Below the pieces are notes generated by a model that was given only the letters and a program-made list of their open reading frames with translations, made no database searches and had not been told where the DNA came from. Source: Sulfoacidibacillus thermotolerans (lineage in GTDB: Bacteria; Bacillota; Bacilli; Alicyclobacillales; SLC66). Taken from it: a stretch of DNA of 64,000 bases. A program made the translations under genes and the position numbers. Positions 7,481-16,930 of this stretch are shown piece by piece (the stretch's first letter is position 1; every line of letters begins with the position of its first letter). Location: assembly GCF_003144315.1 (NCBI RefSeq), contig NZ_MPDK01000002.1, positions 124,001 to 188,000 of the forward strand, given 5' to 3'.

Positions 7481-7876
7481 ATGATCGAACGATCCTATTC
7501 GATTACTGAGTTAACAGAAATGTTTGACGTAACCTCACGGACTTTACGTTATTACGAAGAACTCGGTCTATTAAATCCTGAACGACGTGGTACGCAGAGA
7601 CTTTATCACGATCGCGATCGAGTGCGCTTGCAATTAATTCTGCGCGGGCGTCGCCTTGGTTTTGGGCTGCAAGAAATCTCCGACATGCTTAGTTTGTATG
7701 ATGCGGACCCGACAGAAGTTACACAGTTGCAGGCTGTTTTACAGCGTGGTGACGCCAAACTGCGAGAAATAGAAGCTCAAATTCGCGATTTGGAAGCTGT
7801 TCGTGCGGAACTGTTGGAAGTGCGTTCCCGCCTTGAGAAAACATTGGCACAAAAACAGAGAGGAGAACGTGAATGA
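7481..7876 (+). CDS. MerR-family regulator of acyl-CoA catabolism (LiuR-like)
   Basis: 131 aa. The N-terminal winged HTH (YSITELTEMFDVTSRTLRYYE, then RLYHDRDRVRL) is followed by a long dimerisation coiled coil (about residues 75-125). It lacks the C-terminal cysteines of metal-sensing MerR proteins. The architecture and operon place it with regulators of branched-chain and fatty acyl-CoA degradation genes. The start has GGAGGG 5-8 nt upstream. It overlaps the next gene by 4 bp (ATGA), so the acyl-CoA dehydrogenase is translationally coupled. It probably represses its own operon through the ACGT site at 7428; the ligand is unknown. Confidence 0.85.
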   Translation: MIERSYSITELTEMFDVTSRTLRYYEELGLLNPERRGTQRLYHDRDRVRLQLILRGRRLGFGLQEISDMLSLYDADPTEVTQLQAVLQRGDAKLREIEAQIRDLEAVRAELLEVRSRLEKTLAQKQRGERE

Positions 7877-9477
7877 TGAATCACATCTCATATGCTTACG
7901 GACAAAACCATTTTGCACTTGACGATGATTTGCAGATCATTTTGCAGCATTACTGGCCAGAGTTTGCCGCACACAAAAAGGAACTTATAGAATTTGGCGC
8001 ATATGCGGGTCGTGATATTTATGAAACCGTTTACCACGTAGATCATGATGCGAGACCCATTCTCATGACTCATGACCTCGATGGAAATCGCATAGATCGC
8101 GTACGTCTGAGTCCTGCACATCGCGCTGTCCTACAAAATACAGCACACATTAACCGTCCCCCATATGAAGGTGGGAGTTGGCACCATCATTTTGCACTTG
8201 GCTATCTAATTGGCGATCCAGGCATGTATTGCATCCTTACGATCACAGGTCAAACCGCATACGCCATTCACAAATACGCACCAGAGTTTAACCAAATAAA
8301 AGAACAACTTCTTCGTGGGGATGCATATGGAGCCACGTGGATGACAGAATCACAAGGAGGCAGCGATCTTGGGGCAAACACTGCGATCGCTTTCCCAGAT
8401 GGAGATCACTGGCGACTCACAGCAGATAAGTATTTTGCAAGTGGAGCTGGACTCACCGATTACGCGATCACAACCGCCCGCCCACATGGAGCAAAAGCAG
8501 GCCCCAAGGGACTCGCCTTATTTTTATTGCCAAGAGTAAATAAGGAAGGTCAACTCAATTTTCACATTCGACGCCTAAAAGATAAAAGTGCGACGCGCTC
8601 CGTACCTTCTGGTGAAGCTGAGCTTAATCAAAGTGAAGCATACTTGATAGGAGAAGCAGAAAAAGGGATTTACTATACGCTTGAAAATTTAACAGTTTCA
8701 CGTCTTGCAAATGCCATTGGCGCTATGGGAACCGCACGCAAAGCTCATCTTGAAGTTCTAGGAAGAGTGCAGCGCCGTCAAGCGTTTGGCAGTCTTTTAC
8801 TCGAACATCCTCTGATTCGCCGCGATTTAACAGACCTTGCTGTGCGGTTAGCCGGTGGACTCGCACTTAGTTTTCACGCAATTGAGAAGTTTGATAAAGC
8901 TTGGGAAGCACGTCCTCCTTATACAAGTGCCTACCACTATGCACGTTTTCTTACGCATGTGGCAAAAAACAAAACTGCGAATCACGCGTCTGTCATGACG
9001 GCGATGGCGATGGAACTGTTTGGTGGCCTTGGGTTCCTTGAAGAATATGCAGTCGCTCACTGGCATCGCGAAGCACTCATCACGCCAATTTGGGAAGGCC
9101 CAAGTAACATTCAAGCACTCGACTTTCTTGAAACGATCAATAAACAACGCGCTCACGAATCCTACCTTACAGAGTTCATTCCTCTTCTTGAACAAGTGGG
9201 TACTCGGCACGCGAAGATTGCCAAAGAAACAATTGAATCTTCATTACAAAAACTTGCAAGTCTCTCACCACAACAGGCACAGTGGCATGCAAAACATGTA
9301 CTTGACCAAATCGCCGACGCAACACAAGTCGCCCTTCTGTACGCGCTTGCTCATTCAGGGAATACTCGCTATGAAAAATTAGCGGAACTGTATGCAACAC
9401 ATTTTATCTTACATGAAGAATATCCAGACTGGGCACTTCAGGATCAGGCAATTTGGGGGGCGGGAATCGATGCGTAA
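7873..9477 (+). CDS. Acyl-CoA dehydrogenase, AidB-like subfamily
   Basis: 534 aa, longer than ordinary acyl-CoA dehydrogenases (about 380 aa) and matching the AidB-like group. Landmarks: an early INRPPYEGGSWHHHFALGYL segment as in AidB proteins, the flavin region WMTESQGGSDLGAN, GAMGTARKAHLEVLGRVQRR with RQAFG, and the catalytic-base region ITPIWEGPSNIQALDFLE. It probably oxidises an acyl-CoA at alpha-beta; the genuine AidB role in alkylation response is less likely here because a fatty acyl-CoA ligase follows, overlapping by 8 bp. Substrate chain length cannot be read from the sequence. Confidence 0.88.
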   Translation: MMNHISYAYGQNHFALDDDLQIILQHYWPEFAAHKKELIEFGAYAGRDIYETVYHVDHDARPILMTHDLDGNRIDRVRLSPAHRAVLQNTAHINRPPYEGGSWHHHFALGYLIGDPGMYCILTITGQTAYAIHKYAPEFNQIKEQLLRGDAYGATWMTESQGGSDLGANTAIAFPDGDHWRLTADKYFASGAGLTDYAITTARPHGAKAGPKGLALFLLPRVNKEGQLNFHIRRLKDKSATRSVPSGEAELNQSEAYLIGEAEKGIYYTLENLTVSRLANAIGAMGTARKAHLEVLGRVQRRQAFGSLLLEHPLIRRDLTDLAVRLAGGLALSFHAIEKFDKAWEARPPYTSAYHYARFLTHVAKNKTANHASVMTAMAMELFGGLGFLEEYAVAHWHREALITPIWEGPSNIQALDFLETINKQRAHESYLTEFIPLLEQVGTRHAKIAKETIESSLQKLASLSPQQAQWHAKHVLDQIADATQVALLYALAHSGNTRYEKLAELYATHFILHEEYPDWALQDQAIWGAGIDA

Positions 9478-11092
9478 AGGATTAATTCACGAAATTTTAG
9501 CGGATGCAGCATGGAATTTTCCTCATGTTGAAATCGTCAGCGGGAATATTCGTTCCACATACGCGAAGGAATGGGAGCGTGTACTGCAAGTAGCCGCTGG
9601 ATTGCATCAACTTGGTGTGAGTAAAGGAACTGTCATCGGCGTGCTTGATGTAAACAGTTACCGTTATTTTGAACTTCAATTTGCAGTATCGTTGCTTGGA
9701 GCTATTATTCATCCACTTAACTTTCGCTTGCCCATGGAAGATCTCGCCTATACGGTACAACACGCGAGAGATGACGTTCTCTTTGTCCATTCCGGGTTTC
9801 AAGAAGTAGGCATAAAGCTCCGCCCCTACGTGAAGCACTTCATCTGGATGGACGAAGCTTTCCTTTCGATTGCTTTCTCCGAACACTCAGAGAACGATTT
9901 TACGTTTGAGCAAGTCATCGCCTTGGGTCAGACAGCCAATTTATCAAAAATTGAACTGTCCACTGCACAACTGCAAGACACCGATATTTACTCCGTTTTT
10001 TATACCACAGGAACAACAGGTCGTCCCAAAGGCATGCAATATCGACATCGTGATTTGCTTCATGCTTCCTTACAAATAGCTCATCATCTAACGATACACG
10101 AAACAGGAGCAAGATTGGCACATGGCGCTACAATTTTTCCCCTCATCCCCTTTTTCCACATTCATGGATGGGGCACGCCATTTTTTGCTCCTTACCTCGG
10201 AGCGAAGCTCGTTTTGCCTGAGCGCGCGAACGTGAAAGAACAATTAGCACTGATCAAACAGGAGAAAGTTTCTTGGAGTAATATGGTCCCTACTCAATTA
10301 CACATGCTGTTGAACGAAGTTTTGCAAGAACAGGAACAGCAAGCTTTGCTTGCACTTCGTATTCTCACAGGAGGAAGTGCGCTACCAAGCGGCCTGGCCA
10401 GCCGGGCAAACGCGTTGGGTATCGAATTTTCATTAATTTACGGCGGTTCTGATCAATTGGCAACGGGAATTTCTGCCCTTTTAGAACCTGCTCTCACGTC
10501 TTTGCAAAAACGAGAGATTCTATCCACGCGAATTGTTCCATTACCGATGGTAAAAATTGATATTCGCGGAATCGATGGACAAACGGTCCCCAAAGATGGA
10601 CATACCATCGGCGAAGTTTATGTGCAGAGTCCCTGGCTTCCTGACGGCTATCTGAATGATGAAAAGCGCTCACAATCTGCATACATCGATGGGTGGTTTC
10701 GCACAGGAGACCTTGCAGTATGGCATGAAGATCATACTTTCCATGTGCTCGATCGTCAAAAAGATGCAGTCAAGAGCGGTGGGGAGTGGATCGCGACAAG
10801 TGTCATCGAAGCTGTTCTCTCCGAATTAGAAGGTGTAAATGCTGTTGCTGTCATCGCCCAAACAGATGAGCACTGGGGGGAGCGCCCTATCGCAGTCATT
10901 GAATCAAGTACCTCCCTAAGTACTGAAACAGTCCGCGATCACCTTTTGCAAGCCGTTCAAGCAGGCCGCCTAGCAAAATTTTGGATCCCTGATCGTATCC
11001 TTTTCATTCCTTCCATGCCTATGACAAGTGCTGGAAAGATTCACAAGGCGGTATTGCGTCAACAACTCGCGGAACAGATTGAAGACTCATAA
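9470..11092 (+). CDS. Fatty acyl-CoA synthetase (AMP-binding, AlkK-like)
   Basis: 540 aa from ATG 9470, which overlaps the end of the dehydrogenase gene and follows a GGGGGGCGGG stretch. The adenylate-forming signatures are all present: YTTGTTGRPKGMQYRH (P-loop), YGGSDQ, GWFRTGDLAVW, and near the C-terminus AGKIHKAVLR with the catalytic Lys. The pattern IFPLIPFFHIHGWG resembles medium/long-chain ligases of the AlkK type. It activates a fatty acid with ATP and CoA and hands it to the upstream dehydrogenase. Both are likely under the MerR regulator. Confidence 0.9.
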   Translation: MRKGLIHEILADAAWNFPHVEIVSGNIRSTYAKEWERVLQVAAGLHQLGVSKGTVIGVLDVNSYRYFELQFAVSLLGAIIHPLNFRLPMEDLAYTVQHARDDVLFVHSGFQEVGIKLRPYVKHFIWMDEAFLSIAFSEHSENDFTFEQVIALGQTANLSKIELSTAQLQDTDIYSVFYTTGTTGRPKGMQYRHRDLLHASLQIAHHLTIHETGARLAHGATIFPLIPFFHIHGWGTPFFAPYLGAKLVLPERANVKEQLALIKQEKVSWSNMVPTQLHMLLNEVLQEQEQQALLALRILTGGSALPSGLASRANALGIEFSLIYGGSDQLATGISALLEPALTSLQKREILSTRIVPLPMVKIDIRGIDGQTVPKDGHTIGEVYVQSPWLPDGYLNDEKRSQSAYIDGWFRTGDLAVWHEDHTFHVLDRQKDAVKSGGEWIATSVIEAVLSELEGVNAVAVIAQTDEHWGERPIAVIESSTSLSTETVRDHLLQAVQAGRLAKFWIPDRILFIPSMPMTSAGKIHKAVLRQQLAEQIEDS

Positions 11093-11116
11093 AAAGTGTC
11101 CGAATTTCATCACTTA

Positions 11117-11125
11117 TGATATAAT
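11117..11125 (+). promoter_or_regulatory. Extended -10 promoter candidate for lutABC
   Basis: TGATATAAT (11117-11125) is an extended -10 element in the 117-bp gap before lutA. The -35 region is poor. It suggests the lut genes can be transcribed apart from the acyl-CoA genes. Confidence 0.4.
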
Positions 11126-11209
11126 TCTTTTCAATTCTACTAAACTGTATCAGATGTTTTCAATCCATTGTTCAGGTCACTTGATCAAAGCAGAAAAGAA
11201 GGTGGCTCC

Positions 11210-11971
11210 TTGCAAGTCTCTATTTTTATTACCTGTCTGATTGACACGATGTTTCCCGATGTCGCGGAGAGTCTTGTCCGCTTATTGCAACGACAAGGCA
11301 TTCAAGTGCAAGTCCCCCGGGGACAAACATGTTGTGGGCAACCAGCATTTAATTCTGGGTATTGGGAAGAAGCTCGTGAAGTAGCTAAAACGTGGATCAA
11401 TGCATTTTCTGACAGTGATTATATTGTCTCTCCTTCAGGCTCCTGCGGCGCTATGATTCATCACAATTACCCCATGTTATTTAAAGACGATCCAAAACGC
11501 CTCGCACTGATTGAAAAGTTGAAAGCGCGCACATTTGACTGGACACAATTTTTCGTCGATATCTTACAAGTTGAAGACCTAGGTGCCTCTGCGAATGTAA
11601 GAGCTACCTATCACCCTTCTTGTCATGCAACCCGCTTGCTTGAACTTCACAATGCTCCACAGCGTCTTTTACAGCATGTACGTGGATTAACCTTGGTCGA
11701 TCTGCCATTTGCTGAGCAGTGTTGCGGTTTTGGCGGCACATTTTCCGTAAAAGTCCCAGCCATCTCGACAGCAATGGCTACTGATAAAGTAACCCATATT
11801 GCTAAGACACAGGCACAAGTTGTGCTTGGACTCGATATGGGCTGCTTGATGAACATCGCAGGCCGTATGAAGCACATGCAAATGGAAATCCCCACGATGC
11901 ATCTCGCACAGTTTTTAGACCGCGCTACATCAGGCGTTCCTATTCTTGAAAAAGCGGGTGATCGCATATGA
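11210..11971 (+). CDS. lutA: LutA, lactate utilisation iron-sulfur protein
   Basis: 253 aa from a TTG start at 11210, served by AAGAAGGTGG 4-8 nt upstream. This start gives QVSIFITCLID, the normal LutA N-terminus; an upstream in-frame ATG at 11168 has no ribosome binding site. It contains the two CCG-domain cysteine motifs, QTCCGQPAFNSGY and EQCCGFGGTFSVK, which bind an unusual iron-sulfur cluster and relate it to GlcF and HdrB. With LutB and LutC it oxidises L-lactate to pyruvate at the membrane. lutB overlaps its stop by 4 bp. Confidence 0.93.
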   Translation: MQVSIFITCLIDTMFPDVAESLVRLLQRQGIQVQVPRGQTCCGQPAFNSGYWEEAREVAKTWINAFSDSDYIVSPSGSCGAMIHHNYPMLFKDDPKRLALIEKLKARTFDWTQFFVDILQVEDLGASANVRATYHPSCHATRLLELHNAPQRLLQHVRGLTLVDLPFAEQCCGFGGTFSVKVPAISTAMATDKVTHIAKTQAQVVLGLDMGCLMNIAGRMKHMQMEIPTMHLAQFLDRATSGVPILEKAGDRI

Positions 11972-13407
11972 ATCCACAGTTTGACGCGCGAATTCGAGCC
12001 GCTTTAAAGGATGAAAACTTACATGTCGCCCTACAAATTTCCACAGATCGTTTGCGTGAAAAAAAAGCAGAAGCTGTTGCTAAGATTGATTTTGAAGCGT
12101 GGCGTGAACGTGGACGAGAAATTCGTGCACATGTAATTGCCCATCTCGATTTTTACCTTGGACAACTTGCACATCAAGTGAGAGAACGCAAAGGACATGT
12201 GCATTTTTGTTCTGATGCAAATGCAGCAGTGCAAGTCATCCGCGAAATTGTGCACATGCATCAAGGAAAAAAAGTCATCAAATCTAAATCTATGGTCACA
12301 GAGGAATTGCACCTTAATCAAGAACTGATGCGAGATGGCATTGAGGTCGTGGAGACAGACTTAGGAGAATATATTATTCAGTTAGCTGGTGAAACTCCTT
12401 CTCATATTATCGCTCCTGCAATCCATAAAAAGCGTGAACAGATCGCCGACTTATTTAGTGAAGTTGCAAATCAGCCAATTGCATCTGATACGCCTAGTTT
12501 AAATGCCTTCGCACATAAGATTCTGCGCGAAAAATTCATTCAAGCTGATATTGGAATTACTGGTTGCAACTTTGCAATCGCAGAGACAGGAACCATCTGC
12601 CTTTTTACAAATGAAGGAAATGGTAGGATGGTCACTACGCTGCCTCCTGTTCACATTGCAGTGATGGGAATGGAACGCATCTTACCGAGTCTAGAAGATC
12701 TCGAAGTGTTTATGAATCTTCTGCCGCGCAGTGGTACGGGTCAAAAGTTAACAAGTTACGTATCTCTTATCACAGGCCCAGCAGATGTACAAGAACTTGA
12801 TGGTGCCCATGACTTTCACCTTGTCATTCTCGATAACCACAGGAGTCGCTCATTAGGAGATCCCGATTTTCAAGATGTTTTACACTGTATCCGCTGTGGT
12901 GCCTGTTTAAATGTTTGCCCTGTCTATCGACAAATTGGCGGTCATGCGTATCAATCTGTTTACTCAGGCCCAATTGGAGCCGTTCTCACTCCGCTCTTGC
13001 GTGATGATCCAGAAGCTGCCGACCTGCCATATGCGTCAAGTTTATGCGGCGCTTGTTATGAATCATGTCCAGTAAAAATCCCGCTCCATGACATGCTCGT
13101 AAAACTTAGGGCTCGAAATGTCGCACGCGGTCATACCTCATCCCTCGAACGAGTCGCCTTTCGAACTTATCAGCATGTTTTTACACGCGCAATAAACTAT
13201 CGTTTAGCAGTTCGCTCTCTGCGCACCGTACAAAAATGGTTTTTGAAAAATGATGAATTCCCCTCTTCCATGCCTGGCCTATCAGCTTGGACAAAAACGC
13301 GCAGCTTACAAGGAATGAGTCCGCTCACTTTTCGCGAACGATTTGCACAAGGGCTTACGATCGATCAGATTACAGCACAGCTATCCAACAGTCAAAAAGG
13401 AGATTAA
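11968..13407 (+). CDS. lutB: LutB, lactate utilisation iron-sulfur/LUD protein
   Basis: 479 aa. The LUD domain (about residues 70-300) shows KSMVTEELHLN and ADIGITGCNFAIAETGT. Two ferredoxin-type clusters follow: CIRCGACLNVCP (Cys from about 307) and CGACYESCPVKIP (about 360-367), then a helical C-terminus. It carries electrons within the LutABC lactate oxidase. It is coupled to lutA (ATGA overlap), and lutC begins 3 bp after its stop. No LutR-type regulator is seen nearby. Confidence 0.94.
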   Translation: MNPQFDARIRAALKDENLHVALQISTDRLREKKAEAVAKIDFEAWRERGREIRAHVIAHLDFYLGQLAHQVRERKGHVHFCSDANAAVQVIREIVHMHQGKKVIKSKSMVTEELHLNQELMRDGIEVVETDLGEYIIQLAGETPSHIIAPAIHKKREQIADLFSEVANQPIASDTPSLNAFAHKILREKFIQADIGITGCNFAIAETGTICLFTNEGNGRMVTTLPPVHIAVMGMERILPSLEDLEVFMNLLPRSGTGQKLTSYVSLITGPADVQELDGAHDFHLVILDNHRSRSLGDPDFQDVLHCIRCGACLNVCPVYRQIGGHAYQSVYSGPIGAVLTPLLRDDPEAADLPYASSLCGACYESCPVKIPLHDMLVKLRARNVARGHTSSLERVAFRTYQHVFTRAINYRLAVRSLRTVQKWFLKNDEFPSSMPGLSAWTKTRSLQGMSPLTFRERFAQGLTIDQITAQLSNSQKGD

Positions 13408-13410
13408 AAG

Positions 13411-14175
13411 ATGAACGCGAACGATGAAGCTACATTTTTATCAAATATCGCTCAGCGTCTCGGGCGCAATGAGCCGCTTCAAGTGGCCCCAAAACGCGCA
13501 TACCGAGGAAGTGAAGGATTACAACACAGCTTACTCCCAAGCGAAATCACTGAATCCAATCAAATTCTTCAAAAACAACTTCAAGGAATTCCTTTATCTA
13601 TCAAAGAACAAAATCAACTTGCTGATGTTTTTTGTAAGTCCCTTGTAGAAATTGGCGGACATGCAAAAATCATCACCAAGGATCAAGTCACAATCGCTTT
13701 GCAAGATATTTTCTTGATGCATCGCCCGACATCTGTGCTCGCTTGGAAGGATCCTCTTCTTGATAAACTAGGAATTCAAAAAATCACACAGAACTACTCA
13801 CTCAAATTCGACGTATGGAGTGATTCATCAAATATAGATAAGGAATCCATCGCAAAAGCTGAACTTGGTATCACTTCTGCTGACTATGCAGTTGCTGAAA
13901 CTGGATCGCTTGTATTGATCGGCTCACAGACGCACGGCCGTTCCGTAAGCCTTTTGCCCGCAACCCACGTCGCGTTTGTACCCCTTTCACGCCTTCATCT
14001 GCGCGCCGCAAGTGTACTTTCTGAACTGCGAACAAACCGGATGCCAAGTAGTGTCAACTGGATCACAGGACCCAGTCGCACCTCAGATATTGAGATGGAT
14101 TCAACAATTGGTGTTCATGGTCCAGCACATGTCTATGTATTTCTTATGCTCGACGAAAAGGACGATCAGCTATAG
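13411..14175 (+). CDS. lutC: LutC, lactate utilisation LUD protein
   Basis: 254 aa with one LUD domain: SIAKAELGITSADYAVAETG and HGRSVSLLPATHVAFV are the family signature. It lacks the ferredoxin part found in LutB. AAAGGAG lies 8 nt before the ATG. It is the third gene of lutABC, and the next gene is convergent. The third subunit is required for L-lactate growth in Bacillus, though its exact chemistry is unsettled. Confidence 0.93.
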   Translation: MNANDEATFLSNIAQRLGRNEPLQVAPKRAYRGSEGLQHSLLPSEITESNQILQKQLQGIPLSIKEQNQLADVFCKSLVEIGGHAKIITKDQVTIALQDIFLMHRPTSVLAWKDPLLDKLGIQKITQNYSLKFDVWSDSSNIDKESIAKAELGITSADYAVAETGSLVLIGSQTHGRSVSLLPATHVAFVPLSRLHLRAASVLSELRTNRMPSSVNWITGPSRTSDIEMDSTIGVHGPAHVYVFLMLDEKDDQL

Positions 14176-14217
14176 CTGGCTATCTCTTAGTAAAAGAAAG
14201 GAAATGGGAGAGCATTG

Positions 14218-15573
14218 TTAAGCTCCCCCTTCCTCGTCATCCACTATGTGTATTCGATCCTCGCCCAACCTCTCAATCGCCTGTCCCTCAGGAAGTGCTT
14301 CTACCTCACTTAGCTTGCGAGAAATGACACGGGTTCTTCGCTCAACCTGACCAAAATCCGAACTAGCTGCATCAATTTTCTTTTTCACCTTCGCAAGTAC
14401 ATCACCAAATTTACTGAATTCTGTTTTCACTGCAGCTAACGTAGTCCAAACCTCGGAAGAACGTTTTTCAATGGCTAAGGTACGAAAACCCATTTGTAAA
14501 CTGTTTAAAATTGCAGCGATCGTCGTTGGCCCTGCAACCACAACTCGCGCTGTGCTTTGCAATTCTTCAAGTAACCCAGGCCTGCGAATGATTTCTGCAT
14601 ATAGTCCCTCTGTAGGTACAAAAAGGATTGCAAAATCAGTAGTATACGGAGGACAGACATATTTTTCACGAATTTTCTTTGCTTCCTCTCGAACACGGCG
14701 TTCGAGTGCTTTCCCTGCTTCCTCCATCTGCCCAAGATCCCCTACATCTTGCGCATCCATTAGACGTTGATAATCTTCAATCGGAAACTTTGCATCAATT
14801 GGCAGCCAGACTGGGGATTCATCGGAACGTTTTCCAGGCAAACGCAAAGCAAACTCGACACGATCTTGGTGTTCTGGATGAACGGCGACATTTGTCGCAT
14901 ACTGATCAACCGTCAAAATTTGTTGCAACAACGTCCCCAACTGGACTTCTCCCCAAGTCCCTCGTGTTTTGACATTCGTCATGATCCGTTTTAAATCGCC
15001 GACTCCACCTGCAAGCGTCTGCATTTCACCGAGACCCTTGTGCACCTGTTCTAATCGCTCAGACACTAATTTAAAAGAATCACCTAAACGCTGTTCCAGC
15101 GTAGCATGCAACTTTTCATCAACTGTAAGACGCATTTGTTCTAACTTTTGCTCGTTGTTTAGCAGTAAGAGATGCAGGCGCTGTTCAAGCGTTTCTTTTA
15201 CTGTGTGTAAGCGCGCCTCTGTCACTTCTGTTACATGATCCAATCGATGAGCGAGTTCCATACGCTGTTCCTGAGATGCTTTCCCTAATATTTGTGTAAT
15301 TCCTTCAAGATTTTTTTGCAAGCTGATGGATTGTCGTTGTACAGCATCATGTAACGCTTTATCGTGGCGCTCTAAGATTCTTCCGATCTCTTCGCGATCT
15401 CGACGCGCAGATTCCAACATTTCTGTACGATTACGGGGAAATTCATCACGCATTTCACGAATTAACAAGTCAAGTTCATGTGTTGTTGGTCGATTCGTTT
15501 TTAACTTTGTTAAAAAGAAATAAATCAAAATACCTTGCATAAGAAAAACAATCCATAATAATGCTGTATTCAC
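14218..15573 (-). CDS. rmuC: RmuC-like DNA recombination protein
   Basis: 451 aa. An N-terminal membrane helix (LLWIVFLMQGILIYFFL, residues 5-21) is followed by a long coiled coil (about 35-180) and the RmuC nuclease-like domain (about 190-410), with TWGEVQLGTLL, LPIDAKFPIEDYQRL, TTDFAILFVPTEGLYAE and MGFRTLAIEKRS. RmuC proteins limit inversion and rearrangement at repeats in Escherichia coli; the biochemical activity is unknown. It starts with GTG and overlaps the stop of the precorrin-2 dehydrogenase gene by 4 bp, so it sits at the end of the cobalamin operon and is coupled to it, which is odd for its role. Confidence 0.92.
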   Translation of the reverse strand: MNTALLWIVFLMQGILIYFFLTKLKTNRPTTHELDLLIREMRDEFPRNRTEMLESARRDREEIGRILERHDKALHDAVQRQSISLQKNLEGITQILGKASQEQRMELAHRLDHVTEVTEARLHTVKETLEQRLHLLLLNNEQKLEQMRLTVDEKLHATLEQRLGDSFKLVSERLEQVHKGLGEMQTLAGGVGDLKRIMTNVKTRGTWGEVQLGTLLQQILTVDQYATNVAVHPEHQDRVEFALRLPGKRSDESPVWLPIDAKFPIEDYQRLMDAQDVGDLGQMEEAGKALERRVREEAKKIREKYVCPPYTTDFAILFVPTEGLYAEIIRRPGLLEELQSTARVVVAGPTTIAAILNSLQMGFRTLAIEKRSSEVWTTLAAVKTEFSKFGDVLAKVKKKIDAASSDFGQVERRTRVISRKLSEVEALPEGQAIERLGEDRIHIVDDEEGGA

Positions 15574-16283
15574 AAGGTTTCGTCCCCTATTTTTCTATCT
15601 ATATTCTCTATTTCTGAACGTTTGTGTTGGGGTAATGGATCGACGGACAACCCATACTCCATGCAAACACGAGTTACCGTATCCTGGAATGCTGCACCGT
15701 GACCGCTTTGCCACAAACGCAGCAGATCCGCTGTAATTAAGTTCTTTAAACTCTCATGCTTCATTTTCGTTGATCGATCGAGGCTCAGAATTTCCTTTCG
15801 TATATTTGCCAGATAACTCGCTAATTCACCAAGTTCTTGTGGAAGATACTCCTCTATATATTCACGTAATGCGCGCGTCAGTGCAGGACTTTGCCCAGAA
15901 GAGCCAATTGCTACTTGGATCTCACCACGACGAATGACCGCTGGAACCAAGAATGTACACAATGTGGGATCGTCACTCACATTCACAAAAATACCATGCT
16001 GCTTTGCGTCACGTGCAACCTGCGCATTCACTGACGCGTCATTTGTCGCTGCAAATACGAGTCGCTTCGCAGCAAGATCTTTCACATGATACGTTCGTGC
16101 TACATGTAACAGCGCTTGGCTATCGCGTAAATCAGCGAGTTCTGTATGTAAACTTGGACTGACTACAGTTATTTTCGCTCCTGCCTCAATCAAGGTTCGC
16201 ACTTTGCGCAAGGCGACTATACCACCCCCAACAACCAGACAAGGCTCACCTTGCAAATCTAAAAAAGCACTATAAAAGGACAC
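15570..16283 (-). CDS. Precorrin-2 dehydrogenase (siroheme/cobalamin branch)
   Basis: 237 aa, starting at GTG 16283 with AGGAGG 10 nt upstream. The N-terminal Rossmann domain (LQGEPCLVVGGGIVALRKVRTLIEAGA) is followed by the Met8/CysG-N dimerisation part (CTFLVPAVIRRGEIQVAIGSSGQSP-type). It uses NAD to turn precorrin-2 into sirohydrochlorin, the substrate of the CbiX encoded at the head of this operon. It lacks the methyltransferase half of full CysG, which the separate cobA supplies. Some relatives also chelate iron to make siroheme; that cannot be decided here. Confidence 0.9.
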   Translation of the reverse strand: MSFYSAFLDLQGEPCLVVGGGIVALRKVRTLIEAGAKITVVSPSLHTELADLRDSQALLHVARTYHVKDLAAKRLVFAATNDASVNAQVARDAKQHGIFVNVSDDPTLCTFLVPAVIRRGEIQVAIGSSGQSPALTRALREYIEEYLPQELGELASYLANIRKEILSLDRSTKMKHESLKNLITADLLRLWQSGHGAAFQDTVTRVCMEYGLSVDPLPQHKRSEIENIDRKIGDETL

Positions 16284-16328
16284 GCTTTTCGTTCCTCCTG
16301 CCCAACTTCTTTAAAACTCCATCTCGAA

Positions 16329-16916
16329 TCAGCGCTCGTTTGACTTTGACTTTTCCCGAAAAACGAGAGGACTGTTTTGATATTCAATGTCTGCAAAGTG
16401 ATCTCGCGCATTTATTGCCCGGGCAAGCACAAATAGCAAATCAGATAAGCGATTCACATATTGCAGTGTTACGGGATGAATTTCTTCTTCCTGCATCAAT
16501 TGCACAATTCGACGCTCTGCCCTTCTCACAACGGTACACGCCACATGCATCGAAGCTGCCGCGCGATTCCCCCCGCGCAACACAAACTTTGTTAGGCGAT
16601 CCGCCTGTTCTTTGTAGGTATCAATGAGTGGTTCAAGTTTCGCCGCAGCATCAAGAGCCGTGCGATAAGGTCGCTCCACTGCAACAGGACGAGCGAGATC
16701 AGCCCCTACGTCCCATAGCGTCTGCTGTACTTGCCGCAGAATCTCTAAAATATCCTCATCGCGCTGAGGTTGAAGTTCTGCTGCCGCAAGTCCAATAAAT
16801 GCACCCGCTTCATCAATAGCACCATATGCTTCGATTCGTACATTATTTTTAAATCGACGCTCCCCACCCACAAGGGCAGTCTTTCCTTTGTCGCCGCCGC
16901 GCGTATAAATTCTCAT
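16329..16916 (-). CDS. Corrinoid adenosyltransferase, PduO type
   Basis: 195 aa. It opens MRIYTRGGDKGKTALVGGERR, the ATP-binding loop of PduO-type enzymes, and continues with KNNVRIEAYGAIDEAGAFIG and the later RRAERRIVQL and YVNRLSDLLFVLAR helices that line the active site. It transfers the 5'-deoxyadenosyl group of ATP to reduced cobalt, giving adenosylated cobyrinate diamide or cobalamin. AGGAGG lies 8 nt before the ATG. It follows cbiP by 14 bp in the cobalamin operon. Confidence 0.94.
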   Translation of the reverse strand: MRIYTRGGDKGKTALVGGERRFKNNVRIEAYGAIDEAGAFIGLAAAELQPQRDEDILEILRQVQQTLWDVGADLARPVAVERPYRTALDAAAKLEPLIDTYKEQADRLTKFVLRGGNRAAASMHVACTVVRRAERRIVQLMQEEEIHPVTLQYVNRLSDLLFVLARAINARDHFADIEYQNSPLVFREKSKSNER

Positions 16917-16930
16917 CCTTCTGACCTCCT

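Noticed and set aside
7873-9477. Reading the acyl-CoA dehydrogenase as a DNA-repair AidB
   Set aside because: The fold fits AidB-like proteins, but the neighbouring MerR and acyl-CoA ligase point to acyl-CoA metabolism.
14195-14226. Terminator between lutC and rmuC
   Set aside because: GGGAG-AGC/GCTCCC is short with a bulge and has no T-run; it may be chance.
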